A stretch of DNA of 64,000 nucleotides from Buddleja alternifolia (Eukaryota > Streptophyta > Magnoliopsida > Lamiales > Scrophulariaceae). The translations under genes and the position numbers were made by a program. The DNA is taken from positions 34,524,503-34,588,502 of the forward strand of contig CM033396.1 in the NCBI GenBank assembly GCA_019426215.1, written 5' to 3'. The notes beneath the pieces were generated by a model, which saw only the letters and a program-made list of their open reading frames with translations, was not told the DNA's origin and made no database searches. How positions within the stretch are numbered: the stretch's first letter is position 1; each line of letters starts with the position of its first letter. Shown in pieces: positions 1 to 11,798 of the stretch.

Positions 1-567
1 AGTTTCTAAAATTCTTTCAGTGAAACTGCCAGTCTGTTTGGCGGGATTAAAAACGTCACTATTTTGAGCTTATTTGAAAACCCTGGAGATTTTCATTTAT
101 TTTGAACATTTTACTGTAAAAACATATATATGTTAAAAAGGATGTGGCAAAAGTTTGGAATTTTTGAAGAAATAGGAAATTTTAAAAAATAGTTTGAAAA
201 TAGATGGTATGTCTTGAAAATTCTATCAGGATAGTAATGTTTTGAAAATTGAATCACTGATTTAATTAAGTCATTTAAATTTGAAATTTTTATGGCATGT
301 TCCAAAATTTTATTTTTGGTGTTTGTACAAATTTTCAAAGAAAATTCTTACACTGAGAAGTTATAAAAATTTCAATAGTAAAATTGCACAATATTTGTAG
401 CTTGCTTGAGTTTTCTTTCAATTAAATTACCTATATGTCTAGATTATTCTTTTTCTGTTGTGCATCTTGCCTTATTTAGTAGGATAAGTTTAGTTAGGAA
501 GAGAATGTATATTAGGTTAGGTATTCATAAGTTTAAGCCTTAATACGTTATTCATTTCACCGCCACA

Positions 568-669
568 TGTATCATACCCGACTTTACAACATACGAACCA
601 GTTTGAGGTTATCATACTCTGGGAGTGCCCCTAAACTCTATAATAGTATCGTTTGAAAATTGAAGGAAA

Positions 670-705
<36 letters not shown>

Positions 706-1711
706 AAATTTCAATTACTATATATATTGTATAAAAAAAGAAGTTTATGGTTTTGAAAAATTGTGGAATCATGTTTCTGTTCTGAACTCATATCCTAAAG
801 ATTACTCATCTGTTTCTCCACAATTTTAAATCTCTTTTGTTTATGATGATCAATGACTAGTATGGTTCTGTTCTGATCTGTTTATGTTAGTTGGATCTAA
901 CTTAGCTTGCGTTGCCAAAGGGTACAACCGGTAATAGCGGACTTGCTGATTGGACCCTGAGTCCCCAAGCCCCCTCACAATGCACAACAGAAGCCATTTG
1001 TGGTTGTGTTGGGTAGTATCTGTTCCACATGTATTCGAGGATGTGTTTCTATTTGGTAAGGTCACTCTTTGCCCGAAGTGATAAGGTGGTCCGTCACTAT
1101 CGGTTGGGAGTCATAAGGTTATCTGTCATCAGCAATTTGGTTATTTGATCCTCATAATCACAATCGTTTTAAATTCTTTTACTGCTTATTATTTTTGAAC
1201 GTTATTTGGACGAAAATATATTTCTGTCTCGAATTGATATTTATGAATGTCATAAATCAGTTACTTAAAGTTTGAAGCTTTCTAAAGATTCAGTTTTGTG
1301 TAAAAATAAATAAATAATCATTTTTTATTATGTTCACGCATTCTGAAAGTTATTTGTATTTGTTAAACACCTCACACACATCGAGCATTCACTGAGTCTT
1401 TTACTCATATACTCTCTATATTTTACCTATTTTCTTCCAGCAATAGATAACCTCTTTAGGCGAGAGCATGGAGACTCATCTCGAGCCGAGTGATCTATGA
1501 AGATCTTTGCTTTGCAATAGCTTGGCGTTGACGTTTAGTTTTTCCCCGTCGTGAGTTTTCATTAGAGTATCTTTTCTTAAGATGTGCGGTTATGTTTATT
1601 GGGAGCACCTGACTAAAGGATATTTGTTATATGTTTTATTTCAGATATAATTTTATTAGAATTCATGCCTCGAGTTTGAACCCTTTTCAATGGTAAAATT
1701 GGGGCGTGACA
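568..1711 (+). mobile_element. Ty3/gypsy-type LTR, about 1.14 kb
   Basis: The segment starts TGTATCATACCC and ends GGGGCGTGACA, so it has the TG...CA borders of an LTR. It is followed 3 bases later by a tRNA-Met-type primer site, which places it as the 5' LTR of a plus-strand element. The GGGGCGTGACA ending next to TGGTATCAGAGC is typical of plant Ty3/gypsy LTRs. No second LTR or polyprotein is seen in the window, so the element is broken. The left border is inferred from the TG dinucleotide only. Confidence 0.6.
671..705. repeat. Compound (TA)n(TG)n microsatellite
   Basis: An uninterrupted TA tract runs directly into a TG tract inside the gypsy-type LTR. Confidence 0.9.
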
Positions 1712-1714
1712 GAG

Positions 1715-1726
1715 TGGTATCAGAGC
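1715..1726 (+). other. Primer-binding site of the gypsy-type element
   Basis: TGGTATCAGAGC matches the usual plant LTR-retrotransposon primer site complementary to the 3' end of initiator tRNA-Met. It lies just downstream of the LTR 3' border. Confidence 0.75.
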
Positions 1727-2979
1727 TTAGGCTAGTAGCTATACAAGGATAGGTACCGCAGACTGTGGTTTTAGGTATAGATCGAGAGTTTGAGATTGTT
1801 TTATGATCAGAGATATGACATTTTTCAATGTTTAAATTGTGGTAGACCATTGTTTGGGTGGCCGATCAAACGATGATTTATTACAATTGTAGCACTGAGT
1901 TAGGATAGGTTCCTAGGACTCTGAAAATGATAGGATAATACATTGGTACACAAGTGATCTAGTTTGGATTTCTGTATATTTAAGGATGTACAAACTTTGG
2001 TTTGTGAGTCACTCATAGGATTCTTTACAGAAGATTTTTAAATTAAAAAAATTTCTCTAGAATTCCGTCGTTTTATGAATGTTTATTTACTTTTCTACCT
2101 TTTCTTTCTTGATTAGGTATTGATTTATTTTGTTACCTCCTTTTCATTTGATGGACAATTACAATATGGACCCTAGGAAAATGATAGAGATCACCACTGA
2201 TGAAAGATTGAAGTTTTTTGAGAGAGTTAGAAGAAAGTCTTTTTGCCTTGAGAGATATTTTTACAGTAAAGGGAATTTGAAAGTGATAAAGTTTTTCTGT
2301 AAAAATTTGAAAGGTTTAAATAGAAGGCAAAAAATAACCCCTCAATAGCTTAGATAAATGCCACGTATTAAGTAATTAATTAAAAAATTTAGAAAATTGA
2401 ATCTGAGCTGTTTAATCATAAAAAGGGATGTAAGAAGACGCGATAAATTTGGTTAACTGCTGTGAAATAAAAAATTTGGAGTCCGCAGTAATTTTTTTTT
2501 TTTAAAAGAAGGTTTGAGATTTTGAAAATATTCAACGTGAGTTGCACACGCCTAATGGTACACTGACACGTTCTCAGACACATGCATTTACTGAATCGCC
2601 TATTTTTAGATAGGAATCATTAACCGTCAGTTTGATTTGATAGGAGCGCGTGGGCAGTTGTCAAATCTTTTTTTTTTGTGGACTTATCCACACGCTATTT
2701 TTTAGCGATGAAAACAATGCATGATTTTCAGAAAAAGTTTCTTAGTGTTAAAGAGGGAATTCTTAATGCTGAAGTCTTTTATAAAATTCAATCGCTTTTA
2801 ATCTTTAAAAGATATTTTTATTTCATTTTATTGGTGATTGATTTTGTCATGCACAAAAAGATAAACGCTAATGATCAATGCACAGAATTTTGAAAGTCAT
2901 TTTTTATTATAGACGCTTATTGGTTGGAATAAGTACAATTTTAAAGTTTCCCTTAAAATTGATAACTTATTTCAATTTG
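1727..2979 (+). other. Eroded internal region of the gypsy element and spacer
   Basis: This AT-rich stretch follows the primer site. Open frames here are at most about 70 codons (2130-2348 and 2678-2893) and show no gag, zinc-knuckle or protease motif that I recognise. It probably starts as gypsy leader or gag and ends in unrelated filler before the truncated copia element. I see no gene. Confidence 0.4.
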
Positions 2980-5761
2980 AATAACCAATTAGTTCAAAAG
3001 GAGAGTCCCTTGGATAATATAAGCCCACATTTTGTGTGCCTTTTAGTTATTTAAGTATCTTCTTGGTAGCAATTAAGTGTGATTCTTTTGGATTAGCTTG
3101 AAAGCATGCACACATGCATACCGAAAACATAATATCAGGTCTATTAGCGATAAGATAAAGAAGTGATCCAATGATACCTCTATAATTAGTGATATCAATT
3201 TTCTTCCCACTTTCATCTTTATCTAACTTGAGCGTTTGGCTCATTGGAATTTTTGAAGATGATGCATTTTTCATACCAAATTTCTTAATCATATCTCTTG
3301 TATCTTTAGCTTGATTTATAAATATGCCATTAGGGAGTTGTTTAACTTGTGGTCCTAAGAAGAAAATTAATTCACCCATCATGCTCATTTCAAGTTGATC
3401 TTGCATCATTTTCGAAAACTTCTCACACAATCGCTTATTAGTAGATCCGAATATAATATCATCAACATAAATTTGGACTAAGAGAATATCTTTATTATGG
3501 GTAATTTTAAATAATGTTGTATCAATGCTACCTTTTGAAAAGTCTTTACCTATAAGAAAGATAGAGAGAGCGTCATACCATGCTCTTGGTGCTTCTTTAA
3601 GGCCATAAAGTGCCTAATCCAATTTGTAGACCATACTTTTGCCATGGTTGTTGACGAATCTTGGGGGTTGCTCCACGTATACTTCTTCTTAAAGTTTACC
3701 ATTCAGGAAGACACTCTTCACGTCCATTTGGTACACTGTGAACTTGTTCAATGCGGCAAACTCTAGGAACATTCAAATCGCTTCTAGACAGGTTACTAGG
3801 GCATAAGTTTCATCAAAATCAATACCCTCTTCTTGGAAATAACCCTGAGCTACTAGTCTGGATTTGTTTCTTATAAGAATGCCATCTTCATCCATCTTGT
3901 TCCTAAAAACCCATCTAGTCTCAATAACACCTTGGTGAGTTGGTCTTGGTACTAGCATCCAAACCTTACTTCTCTCAAATTGATTAAGCTCTTCTTGCAT
4001 CGCTTCTACCCAACTTGAATCATTGAGTGCTTCATCCACTTTCTGTGGTTTCACTTGAGATAGGAAACTTGCGAACATGGCCTCATTGATTGTAGCAGCC
4101 CTAGTCCTAACAGGTGCTCCAATATCTCTAATAACTAGCTCTGGTGGATGATCTCTAAGCCATTTACGATCTGGTTGGAACAAGTTGAGAGACTCTTGAT
4201 CATCAATTACTTGACCCTCATTTGTCTCTTGCGCAGTCGCTACGTCATTCATAGTTCCAATTTGCTCTTGATCATTCTTTTCATGATCATCAACATTTCT
4301 AACAATATCATCATTAGTAACCTCACGAGTAACCTTAGGATTGGGCACAAAGATCTCATCATCCTCATCATCATCACTATCATCACCAAGATTGATTTGT
4401 GACGCTTGTTGGGCAAGATCTTCAATTCCTACATCATAAATATTAACCTTACTCGGTTCTTGGTTAGCATCATCAATCACAACATGAATGGATTCTTCAA
4501 CCTTCGATTTGATCTTATTTAGAATGCAAAAACTCTTTCCATTCTTGGCGTAGCCTAGAAAGATTTTCTCATCCGCTTTAGGATCAAATGTCCTTAGATT
4601 TTGTGATCCATTGTTATGAATGAAACATTTTGAACCAAATACATGAAAATATGAAATTTTTGGCTTACGTCCCTTCCAAAATTCATATGGAGTCTTATCA
4701 TGTTGCTTGTTGATCATACACCTGTTCTAAGTGTAGCAAGCGGTATTGATTGCTTCGGCCCAAAAACTTTGAGGCAGCTTGGACTCTGCTAACATTGTCC
4801 TAGCGACTTCTTTAAGCGTTCTGTTCCATTGTTCAGCCACTCCATTCTGTTGAGGTGTTCTAGGTGCAGAATACTCATGAAGTATTCCAAAATCTGTACA
4901 AAACTTCTCAACAATATGGTTAGTAAATTCAGTACCTCTATCGCTTCTAATTCTTGCCACCTTTAAATCTTTCGAGATTTGTAATTGACGAAGTAGTGCT
5001 ATGAGCTTGACACTAGTTTCATCTTTGGTCGCTAGAATTTCTACCCATGTATAGCGAGAGAAATCATCAACTATTACTAGCGAGTACTTTTTACCACTAA
5101 CACTCATGATTTGAATAGGACCAAACAAATCTAGATGTAATAGTTCTAGGACTCTAGAAGTAGATAGATGAGGTTTCTTCTTAAAAGATGATTTGACTTG
5201 TTTACCCATTTGACATGCCTCACATAAGAGATTTTTATGAAAGGAACCCTTATGTAATCCCTCTACTAGATTTAGCGATATTAACTGAGAGATTACGTTA
5301 AAGTTGAGGTGATTCATTTTTGTATGTCATAACCAACCCAATTCATTTTGACTTTTAGCAACAAAACATGTAGGGTTGTTATCTATTGTTGAATCCCAAT
5401 CCACTAAATACACATTATTTGTTCTTTTTTCTCTTAATTTAGTAGACTGAGTCTTAGCATCGTTAACATAGCAACAGTCGCTTGAGAATTTGACTTTAAA
5501 GCCTTTATCACATAATTGACTTATGCTCAATAAATTATGCTTAAGACTCTCAACATAATATACATCACTTATCATGATGTTCCCCCTATGCATGATAACT
5601 ATACCTTTGATTTTACCGTTGGAGTTGTCACTGAAAACAACTTGAGGACCATTGGTTGCATGATAGTTGACCAAGATATCCTTCGAGCCAGTCATGTGCC
5701 TTGACGACCCACTATCAATGTACCAAACTGAAGTATCGGTGTTGACTCTAGGTACCTGCAT
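2980..5761 (-). pseudogene. Decayed copia pol of the old element (protease, integrase, reverse transcriptase)
   Basis: In minus-strand order this holds the protease end with the DSG active-site motif (near 5705-5725), the GAG-pre-integrase zinc-binding region (near 5190-5340), the integrase core with VDDFSRY and RSDRGTEF (4727-5317), and reverse transcriptase with the YVDD motif near 3460-3475. Compared with the intact frame at 13005-16190 it has in-frame stops after LEAI (near 3773), before EEVYV (near 3690) and after KLD (near 3613), plus breaks near 4720 and 5320. The RNase H domain is missing. Its protease start still has a tryptophan codon where the young element has a stop. Confidence 0.88.
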
Positions 5762-5872
5762 TTAAAGGGCAATTCTAATTCTTCTTAGGTACCTATTTTG
5801 TCTTGGGTCCTTCAACGTTAGTAGCTTTGGTTTGAATTAAAACTTTCGGAACCCATATTTGTCTTGTCTTCA

Positions 5873-6787
5873 TTACGGGAAGATTGGCCTTCCTGGGTTT
5901 CGGTTTGTGTTGTGTGTGTTTTTTAGGTGTATAGTAATATCCTCAATTATAATAGTAATCATAGTCGTAATCATAATCATAATCATAATCATCATAGTAT
6001 CGATAATATGATCTAGATCCTTGAGGATATTGGCGCTAGTATTTCCTTGGCACTGGCTTAGGAGTCGCTTTTGGCGATTGACGCTTAGCGTTTGATTTAC
6101 TTGTAGATTGTTTATCCTTAGCCTTATGAGCGTTTGGATGAACCTTCTTTTGTGAATCATTCACTTTCGTCTTCTCCTTGTTGCCTGAGTTGGTATTGAC
6201 CTTCTCATTTGGCCTCTTACCTTTGTCATTGGGTTCATTCAGCGTTTGATTGTTTGAACTCTTCTCAACAAAGAATACACCTTTTCCTTTGTTGGTTGCC
6301 GCAACCTTAGATATTTTTGATTTTTGACCAAATTTATCACAACCTAAACCGGTCTTTTCACCAACAAATCTGGTTACCTCAGTCACATTATCTAGCTTCC
6401 TTGACGCTTTGGATAATGATGAGACAAACTGCTCTGATTTGGTAAGTTTAGCGATCAATTCAGCTTTTCTCTTGACAATTATATCAATATCACTTTTCAA
6501 CTGAGTAATTTCAGTCTCAAGTGATTAGTTCTTCTCAATGCATTGTTGCTGAACTTGCAACTCTGCTTTGAGCGTCATTCTATCACTTGTGAGCCATGAA
6601 ATGATATCAAAGTGATTTTGATATATCTTGACGGTATCTTGACAATCTTTATAGTATTTATTTACTTTGTCAAGTAATTCATCATAAGAAAGAGGATGAG
6701 ATAATTCAGTGTTTACCTTAGATAGCGAGTCGTTAGACGCTTTTTCATCTTTTGCCATGAGATAGATTAGCGCTAAGTCGCTTGATG
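5873..6787 (-). pseudogene. Decayed copia gag of the old element, C-terminal part
   Basis: Three overlapping broken frames match the C-terminal half of Gag of the young element: the Lys/Ser-rich stretch (6036-6500), the coiled segment (6525-6758) and the Tyr/Asp-rich tail before pol (near 5940-6000). The frame is interrupted by stops near 6525 and by frame changes near 6040-6160. The remaining N-terminal Gag sequence is at 20358-21566, on the other side of the young insertion. Confidence 0.82.
6783..6787. repeat. Target-site duplication TGATG, left copy
   Basis: TGATG precedes the left LTR border and is repeated exactly at 20358-20362 after the right LTR border. A 5-bp duplication is normal for copia integration. 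Confidence 0.92.
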
Positions 6788-7786
6788 TGTTGGTCCCAAG
6801 TGGTATACGAAAGGGTCTAGAAGGGGGGGGGGGGTTGAATAGACCCTGAAGTCTTTTTCGACTTCTTAAAAATTCGTATCACTTTGAAGTATTTGAACGC
6901 TTGACAAGTTTAAGCGCTGGATGTGGCGCTTGAGAAACATTAACTTAGACTCGGTGATTTCAACGCTTACCAAAGTAGGGCAGAGTTTAATCACTAAATC
7001 AGAGTTAGCACAGCGGAAGTATTTTATAGCATAGCGTTCGGTTAATTAATCAAAAGTAGTCGCTTAGTTGTTTTAAGACTTTATCAGAATGTATGCAATA
7101 TGAATAGTAAATCAGTAAACAATGAATGGTTAAAGAGGTATATGACACAAGATATTTGTAAGGTTCACTGGGTGATGTAATCCCAGCTACGTCTTTCTTC
7201 TCCTTTTATCAGGGAGGTTTTTCCACTATGATGATTATCGAAGAGTCACACAGAGACTTCTACAAGATAGAGGGAGATTGGATATGATCTCGGAACTCCT
7301 TGGTCACACAGATTTCAGCTCCACTAAAGACCTTCTATCCCCTTGCTTCTTTCACTCAGAAATGGTGCAAGTTACTCTTGATCTCGGAACTCCTTGGTCA
7401 CACAGATTTCAGCTCCAATGGAGATCAACTTCAACAAGCTTCTTTTACACAAAAATATTGCTTGCAAGTCAACCAGCTTTCTCACTCAGATGAAAGGTGT
7501 TGATGGTTTTGGTCACGGGTTTGCTTCAAGATATCTTTATCCATTGTAGCTTCAGACGCTTGATCTTTACCTTCATCACTTGGTAGACTCACCCAGAATT
7601 TTCCTAAGTGATTTAGTGTCACATACTTAGTCTAAAGAATTCTACAAAGATAAATACTATAAGCCTAAGATAAATAAGCTTTCAGGTACTTATACATAAC
7701 ATTCTATGAAAGCTTTTACACTTTTCGGGGTCTAACAGGAAGTCCTATTTGTCATCATCAAAACATCTAATATGAAATTCCTAACA
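6788..7786 (-). repeat. 3' LTR of the young Sirevirus (internally deleted, 999 bp)
   Basis: Its borders are identical to those of the 5' LTR (TGTTGG... and ...CCTAACA on the plus strand). It lacks about 758 bp that the 5' LTR has: the join is at about 7524, where GGGTTTG runs straight into CTTCAAG. Outside the deletion the two LTRs differ by roughly nine substitutions and one 4-bp indel by eye. It contains a C/G homopolymer run (6824-6834). Confidence 0.93.
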
Positions 7787-7800
7787 ATTTCCCCCTTTTT
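7787..7800 (-). other. Polypurine tract of the young Sirevirus
   Basis: On the minus strand AAAAAGGGGGAAAT lies directly before the 3' LTR. It is preceded by GCCATCATC, a conserved context in Sirevirus-type elements. It should prime plus-strand DNA synthesis. Confidence 0.88.
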
Positions 7801-7973
7801 GATGATGGCAATACTTATTTAGTTCAAGCGTTAGATACCTAAAGCGAAGGTTAGCGTAAGTTAGTGAGTTAGTTTGAGCTTTAACGAGATGTTTCAGCTG
7901 TAAAATGCATTATATATATATATTTCATAGTACAGGCATTTTACAACTAAAACGAGAGAGGCACAAGTAAAAA

Positions 7974-10900
7974 TCAAGATCGTGGCTTGATCTTGTATCT
8001 CTTAGTCATTTCAGCACGGATTACTTCAGTTATCTGATCTTCTAACGTCATCATTGCAGCATGATCTTTACTGATTATGTGCTTGTTTTCTTGAACTTGT
8101 CGTGCCTTAAAGGCAATGAAGTGTTTATCCCATTCCTCTGGACTGATGCCTATGTATCGTAGGCAAATTCTGAAGGTTTGGTCGAAGTCAGACATTTTTC
8201 TTTCTAAGGCTAATACTGCTGGATCAGATGGTTCTGGAATTGATGCTCTGAGAAGAGGAATGTCAAACTGTTCAAGCAGTGCTCTTGAAGGCAATGGAAG
8301 AGTTGGATAGAGCACTCTGGGAGTTTCTTTCTTATTGGACGCTTCAACCGATGTAGTTACCCAAGAGGGATAGGGATACCTTGGTTCTGTACTCAGTGTG
8401 AGAGAAGTATCAATATGTTGACGCTTGGATGGTGGAGGAGGAACTTGATCTTTAGATGTTGACGATTTCCTCTTTTCTCCCTTCTTTTCCCCCTTATTGC
8501 CATCATCAGTCTGGATGAAATGCTGAGTAAGAAGACTGATTTGAGTAGCAATCTGAGCGACAGAGGCCTCAAGAGTGGTTAGACGCTGGTCGAAATGTTC
8601 TTTCATAACCAGGAGTTGAGCGTGATTAGCGTCTGTGAGAGAGGTCTCTAGAGCCGTGAACCGGTCTTGTAGATCATTGGTTAAAGCCACATGATTTGCC
8701 TGAGTAGCTGTAGATAGTTGCTGTATTTGAGTGAGGCATTCAGTCATGGACGGTTGAGCGTCGGGAATTGCAGTGCTGACTCGAGGCTTAAAACGAGATG
8801 TGTGTTTGAGAGATTCAATAGGTACTTGATAAGTAGGATCAAATACTGTTCCTCGAAGCTCTGGGGCAGTGTTGGACTCGGTGGATGCAGTAGAGTGGGA
8901 TTCAGTTGGATTGGGGGAATGAGGCGCTTGAGGTAATTCTAATAAGCGCTCAGGAGCAGGTAACGTGTCAGCTGGTGCTGCAGTAAATTCTGATTCTATA
9001 CGGCTAAAGTCCGTAAATCGAAAGTCCAAGCTGGCAAACGGCTCATCTGCATATGGATACGTAGCAGTCTGCAGAAGTTCATTCAAATGTAGAGTGGGGA
9101 GATAAGTACCTTGAATGAACGTTCTGATAGGACTATCCAGTGCCCTGATATACATTGGCCCGAGGATATCCAGCACATGAGTGGGAAAGATTTTGGAGGG
9201 CGCTTTGCAGATGGAGAATAAGGCATCTGGGCAATAGTGTTGTGAGAAGCCAATTAGCCGATCTGTTGGGAGAGTCTTCGGTTTCCGAGAGTCGGGAACG
9301 TGGAGCCGGTAATACTCTTCCAAGTATGGGTAGATGGCTGAAGCAAGCGCTTGAGATCTTTCTAGCAGCGATAAAACAAAATCATAGTGACTGAAGACTT
9401 CTTGTCGAATAGACGGAAGAAGTGAATATCCTCTGAAAGGATTGATCCGAGAGCCATCCCATTGTCGCAGATTGTCTGTGAAGATTTTGTCGAATAGGGA
9501 GACTGGAGGCATAATTGCCATCATGAAAGAAAAGTTGTCTTCACAGTGGCTAGGGGTGCAGTTCAGACAGGACAGGGGAGAAGAACCGCTGGTGGATGCT
9601 TGATCAGCAAAGCGTAGAGAAGAGTTGGCCAGTTTGTGCAACGCTTGTCTTAAGCGGTGTTCAGGTTGATGGCGGATCAGAGGCAGCTTCAGAACGGGTC
9701 CAAGTCTATGTTGGCGCTGCGTTAGCATGTAGCGTGCAAATTTGGTCTTTTTATCATGAATCCCTATTCTGAACAGATGGGGAGCACTAACCAGGTCTTC
9801 AAATTTATACGTGTCACCCATGTAAGCTTCAGCCCATCTTATCTCAGTCATACAATACTCAGTTCCTGCATTAAGTATAGCACGAAACCCTTGGTGATGA
9901 ATATCACAGATGGATTCAAAATGATACCAGTCTGGTTGGTAGTTAGCGTTCCAGACGCAGTCAAAATATGCATCGGTTTCAAGTTGAATCATCTCGGTCA
10001 GGGAAGCTGGACGCTCACCGGCATGTACTCCTTTATTCTTCCACAGGAGGAGAGGATTAGCTGAGCGCTTGTTTTCCCTGCTTTTGACCAGTGTTGGAGA
10101 GTGAGAATAGCCTTCTCTGTTTAGTAGCCCTTCCGTTGGGTTCAGAAGCTTATCCTGACGCTCATAGACTCTGATGTTGTAGTCTCTGAGAGCGAAGCCA
10201 GTGGGTTTGCTTGTCCCACAGTCCAGATAATAAGCTAAATCAACATCAGCTCTAGGAGTCTTGCCTCCTTGCCGCTGTGCTTGGAGAGTTACGGAAGCCG
10301 GGATGTGTTTGGGAGTCTTCCCGAGTTCAAGAGCTGTGTAGTAAGCTTCATCAGCTGGGGTTGAGGCGGTGTTAAAGAGAGTGTTGCGTACAGCCAGATC
10401 AAACTTTATGAGCTTGGCGATATCATTTTCGGCATTGATAAGACTTTCTTCATTGTATCCTGCAGGTATGAAGGTCTCTGCGGGCGCTGGAGGCAAATAA
10501 TCGACTGAGTGATCGATAGTCTTTAAGGGATCCAGCTTGAAGAAATGTCGATGAATCACAACGTCGTTAGCATCGCTCTGACCTTCTGAGCGTGCCTCTG
10601 TTGTACTAGGTAATGCAAGCAATGGTTGAGCCCTTGGGATTTCAGGTTCATCAGGCTCGAGATTTGTAGATTCGATGGCAGCTTCATGTGCGATGGCCAC
10701 AATGTGGGCCATATCAACATCCAGATGGACATCAACTGGTGTTTCAAAGGATGATATCGGGACAGCAGCTATGGCTTGATCACTTTGTGTAGCCTCAGAA
10801 GAAATGGCAGCAGTTGGACGCTTACGTCTCTTGAAGATACGCTTCACATTTATACCTTCGGCGGGGAACGCTTGAGTCTGTGGAACTGCAGGTTCTTCAA

Positions 10901-11798
10901 AGTCAATATTTTTGAGAACCTTTTCCAGATCTTTCCGACTAATGAGGGGTATAGAATCCTCGTCATCTTCATCGCTTTTGATAGGTTGAGCCTTGGGCTT
11001 TCGAGGAGCCCGTTTCTTTGTGACAGTGGGACGCTTCACATTACGTTTGGCTTTCTCCTGATCTGGACGCTCAGCCTCCTCATCTGACGCTGCTCGGACA
11101 ACTTGGCGCTCAGAGAGAGGCTTAGCAGCACCTCCAACTTTGGGTGGATTGAAGAGATTATTGATGATTCTTGGCCCATAGAACTTATGCTTGGCCACGG
11201 TGACTCCTGCTGAAGAGGTGCACTCTGCTCGAAAAATTAGATCACTTAAAACTAGACCATAAGGTCTGTTTGAAGTGCGTAGACTGTCTCTGAACCTGCT
11301 GAATATATAGGCGCTCCAGTTGATTTTTATCTTGAGTAGGATGGCAGTCATCATCTGGAACTGGGTTGGGTTGATTTTGTCGAAGGTTTCCACTCTGCAT
11401 TCTATGTTTTTACTGCAGAAATCAGCCAAGACTCGATACCTGTTCACTATATCTTTCTTCTCAAAGTACGGTTTGTATGGAACATCATCGTAAGCGCTAA
11501 TCTGAGTCCAGACTTCTTGAATTTGTTCTTCAGTGATAGTGTCTAAAGTGGCTCCAGCATTAGGTAGAGAGAAATTCTGGGCAATAGAGGCCGCAGAGAG
11601 AGTGAACGTCTTTGATTCCTTCTTGGAGACAGGAAACAAACAAGTGATGGAAGTCTCATCGTCAGACAGTCGAGCATTTCTCCAAAAAAATTCTAGTTCT
11701 TCAGGAAACATATACGAGTATTTCGTGAGAAATTTCTGAAGCCCAGCCTCTGCTACAGAATCCATCATTTCCGTTAAATCAATTTTGGGGGTTTTCAT
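7974..11798 (-). CDS. Third ORF after pol (Sirevirus 'env-like' protein), about 1274 residues
   Basis: This very long open frame lies downstream of pol on the same strand, the position of the so-called envelope-like gene of Sireviruses. The open frame extends to 11816 but only from a TTG; the first ATG is at 11798. The N-terminal 230 residues contain a Trp/Phe-rich globular block. Residues about 230-420 are rich in Lys, Glu and Pro. The middle (about 560-900) is again globular. Near residues 1035-1115 there is a likely coiled coil (LTQIQQLSTA, LQDRFTALETSL, FDQRLTTLEASV), followed by a basic KKGEKRKSS stretch. I see no signal peptide and no clear membrane segment, so an envelope role is not supported by sequence. 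An upstream ATG at 11883 opens a 34-codon frame that joins this one only if the frame changes near 11787-11791. Function unknown. Confidence 0.8.
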   Translation of the reverse strand: MKTPKIDLTEMMDSVAEAGLQKFLTKYSYMFPEELEFFWRNARLSDDETSITCLFPVSKKESKTFTLSAASIAQNFSLPNAGATLDTITEEQIQEVWTQISAYDDVPYKPYFEKKDIVNRYRVLADFCSKNIECRVETFDKINPTQFQMMTAILLKIKINWSAYIFSRFRDSLRTSNRPYGLVLSDLIFRAECTSSAGVTVAKHKFYGPRIINNLFNPPKVGGAAKPLSERQVVRAASDEEAERPDQEKAKRNVKRPTVTKKRAPRKPKAQPIKSDEDDEDSIPLISRKDLEKVLKNIDFEEPAVPQTQAFPAEGINVKRIFKRRKRPTAAISSEATQSDQAIAAVPISSFETPVDVHLDVDMAHIVAIAHEAAIESTNLEPDEPEIPRAQPLLALPSTTEARSEGQSDANDVVIHRHFFKLDPLKTIDHSVDYLPPAPAETFIPAGYNEESLINAENDIAKLIKFDLAVRNTLFNTASTPADEAYYTALELGKTPKHIPASVTLQAQRQGGKTPRADVDLAYYLDCGTSKPTGFALRDYNIRVYERQDKLLNPTEGLLNREGYSHSPTLVKSRENKRSANPLLLWKNKGVHAGERPASLTEMIQLETDAYFDCVWNANYQPDWYHFESICDIHHQGFRAILNAGTEYCMTEIRWAEAYMGDTYKFEDLVSAPHLFRIGIHDKKTKFARYMLTQRQHRLGPVLKLPLIRHQPEHRLRQALHKLANSSLRFADQASTSGSSPLSCLNCTPSHCEDNFSFMMAIMPPVSLFDKIFTDNLRQWDGSRINPFRGYSLLPSIRQEVFSHYDFVLSLLERSQALASAIYPYLEEYYRLHVPDSRKPKTLPTDRLIGFSQHYCPDALFSICKAPSKIFPTHVLDILGPMYIRALDSPIRTFIQGTYLPTLHLNELLQTATYPYADEPFASLDFRFTDFSRIESEFTAAPADTLPAPERLLELPQAPHSPNPTESHSTASTESNTAPELRGTVFDPTYQVPIESLKHTSRFKPRVSTAIPDAQPSMTECLTQIQQLSTATQANHVALTNDLQDRFTALETSLTDANHAQLLVMKEHFDQRLTTLEASVAQIATQISLLTQHFIQTDDGNKGEKKGEKRKSSTSKDQVPPPPSKRQHIDTSLTLSTEPRYPYPSWVTTSVEASNKKETPRVLYPTLPLPSRALLEQFDIPLLRASIPEPSDPAVLALERKMSDFDQTFRICLRYIGISPEEWDKHFIAFKARQVQENKHIISKDHAAMMTLEDQITEVIRAEMTKRYKIKPRS

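Larger units (their letters stand above)
2980..6787 (-). mobile_element. Old truncated Sirevirus-type copia element, 3' part
   Basis: This minus-strand segment is colinear with pol and the end of gag of the young element at 13005-17479. Alignment by eye begins near 2980, in the region joining reverse transcriptase to RNase H. Everything expected further 3' (RNase H, third ORF, 3' LTR) is absent. At 6787 the copy is broken by the young element and resumes at 20358 in the same gag sequence. It carries many stops and frame changes and is dead. Confidence 0.88.

Noticed and set aside
7278..7503. Overlapping plus-strand frames of about 70 codons in the 3' LTR, repeated at 19090-19397
   Set aside because: They lie in LTR sequence, antisense to the element, with no known domain, and are identical only because the LTRs are identical.
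10776..11087. Plus-strand frames opposite the third ORF (also 8116-8310, 8718-8936, 9155-9394, 9756-10064 and 11533-11739)
   Set aside because: All are antisense shadows of the long minus-strand frame.
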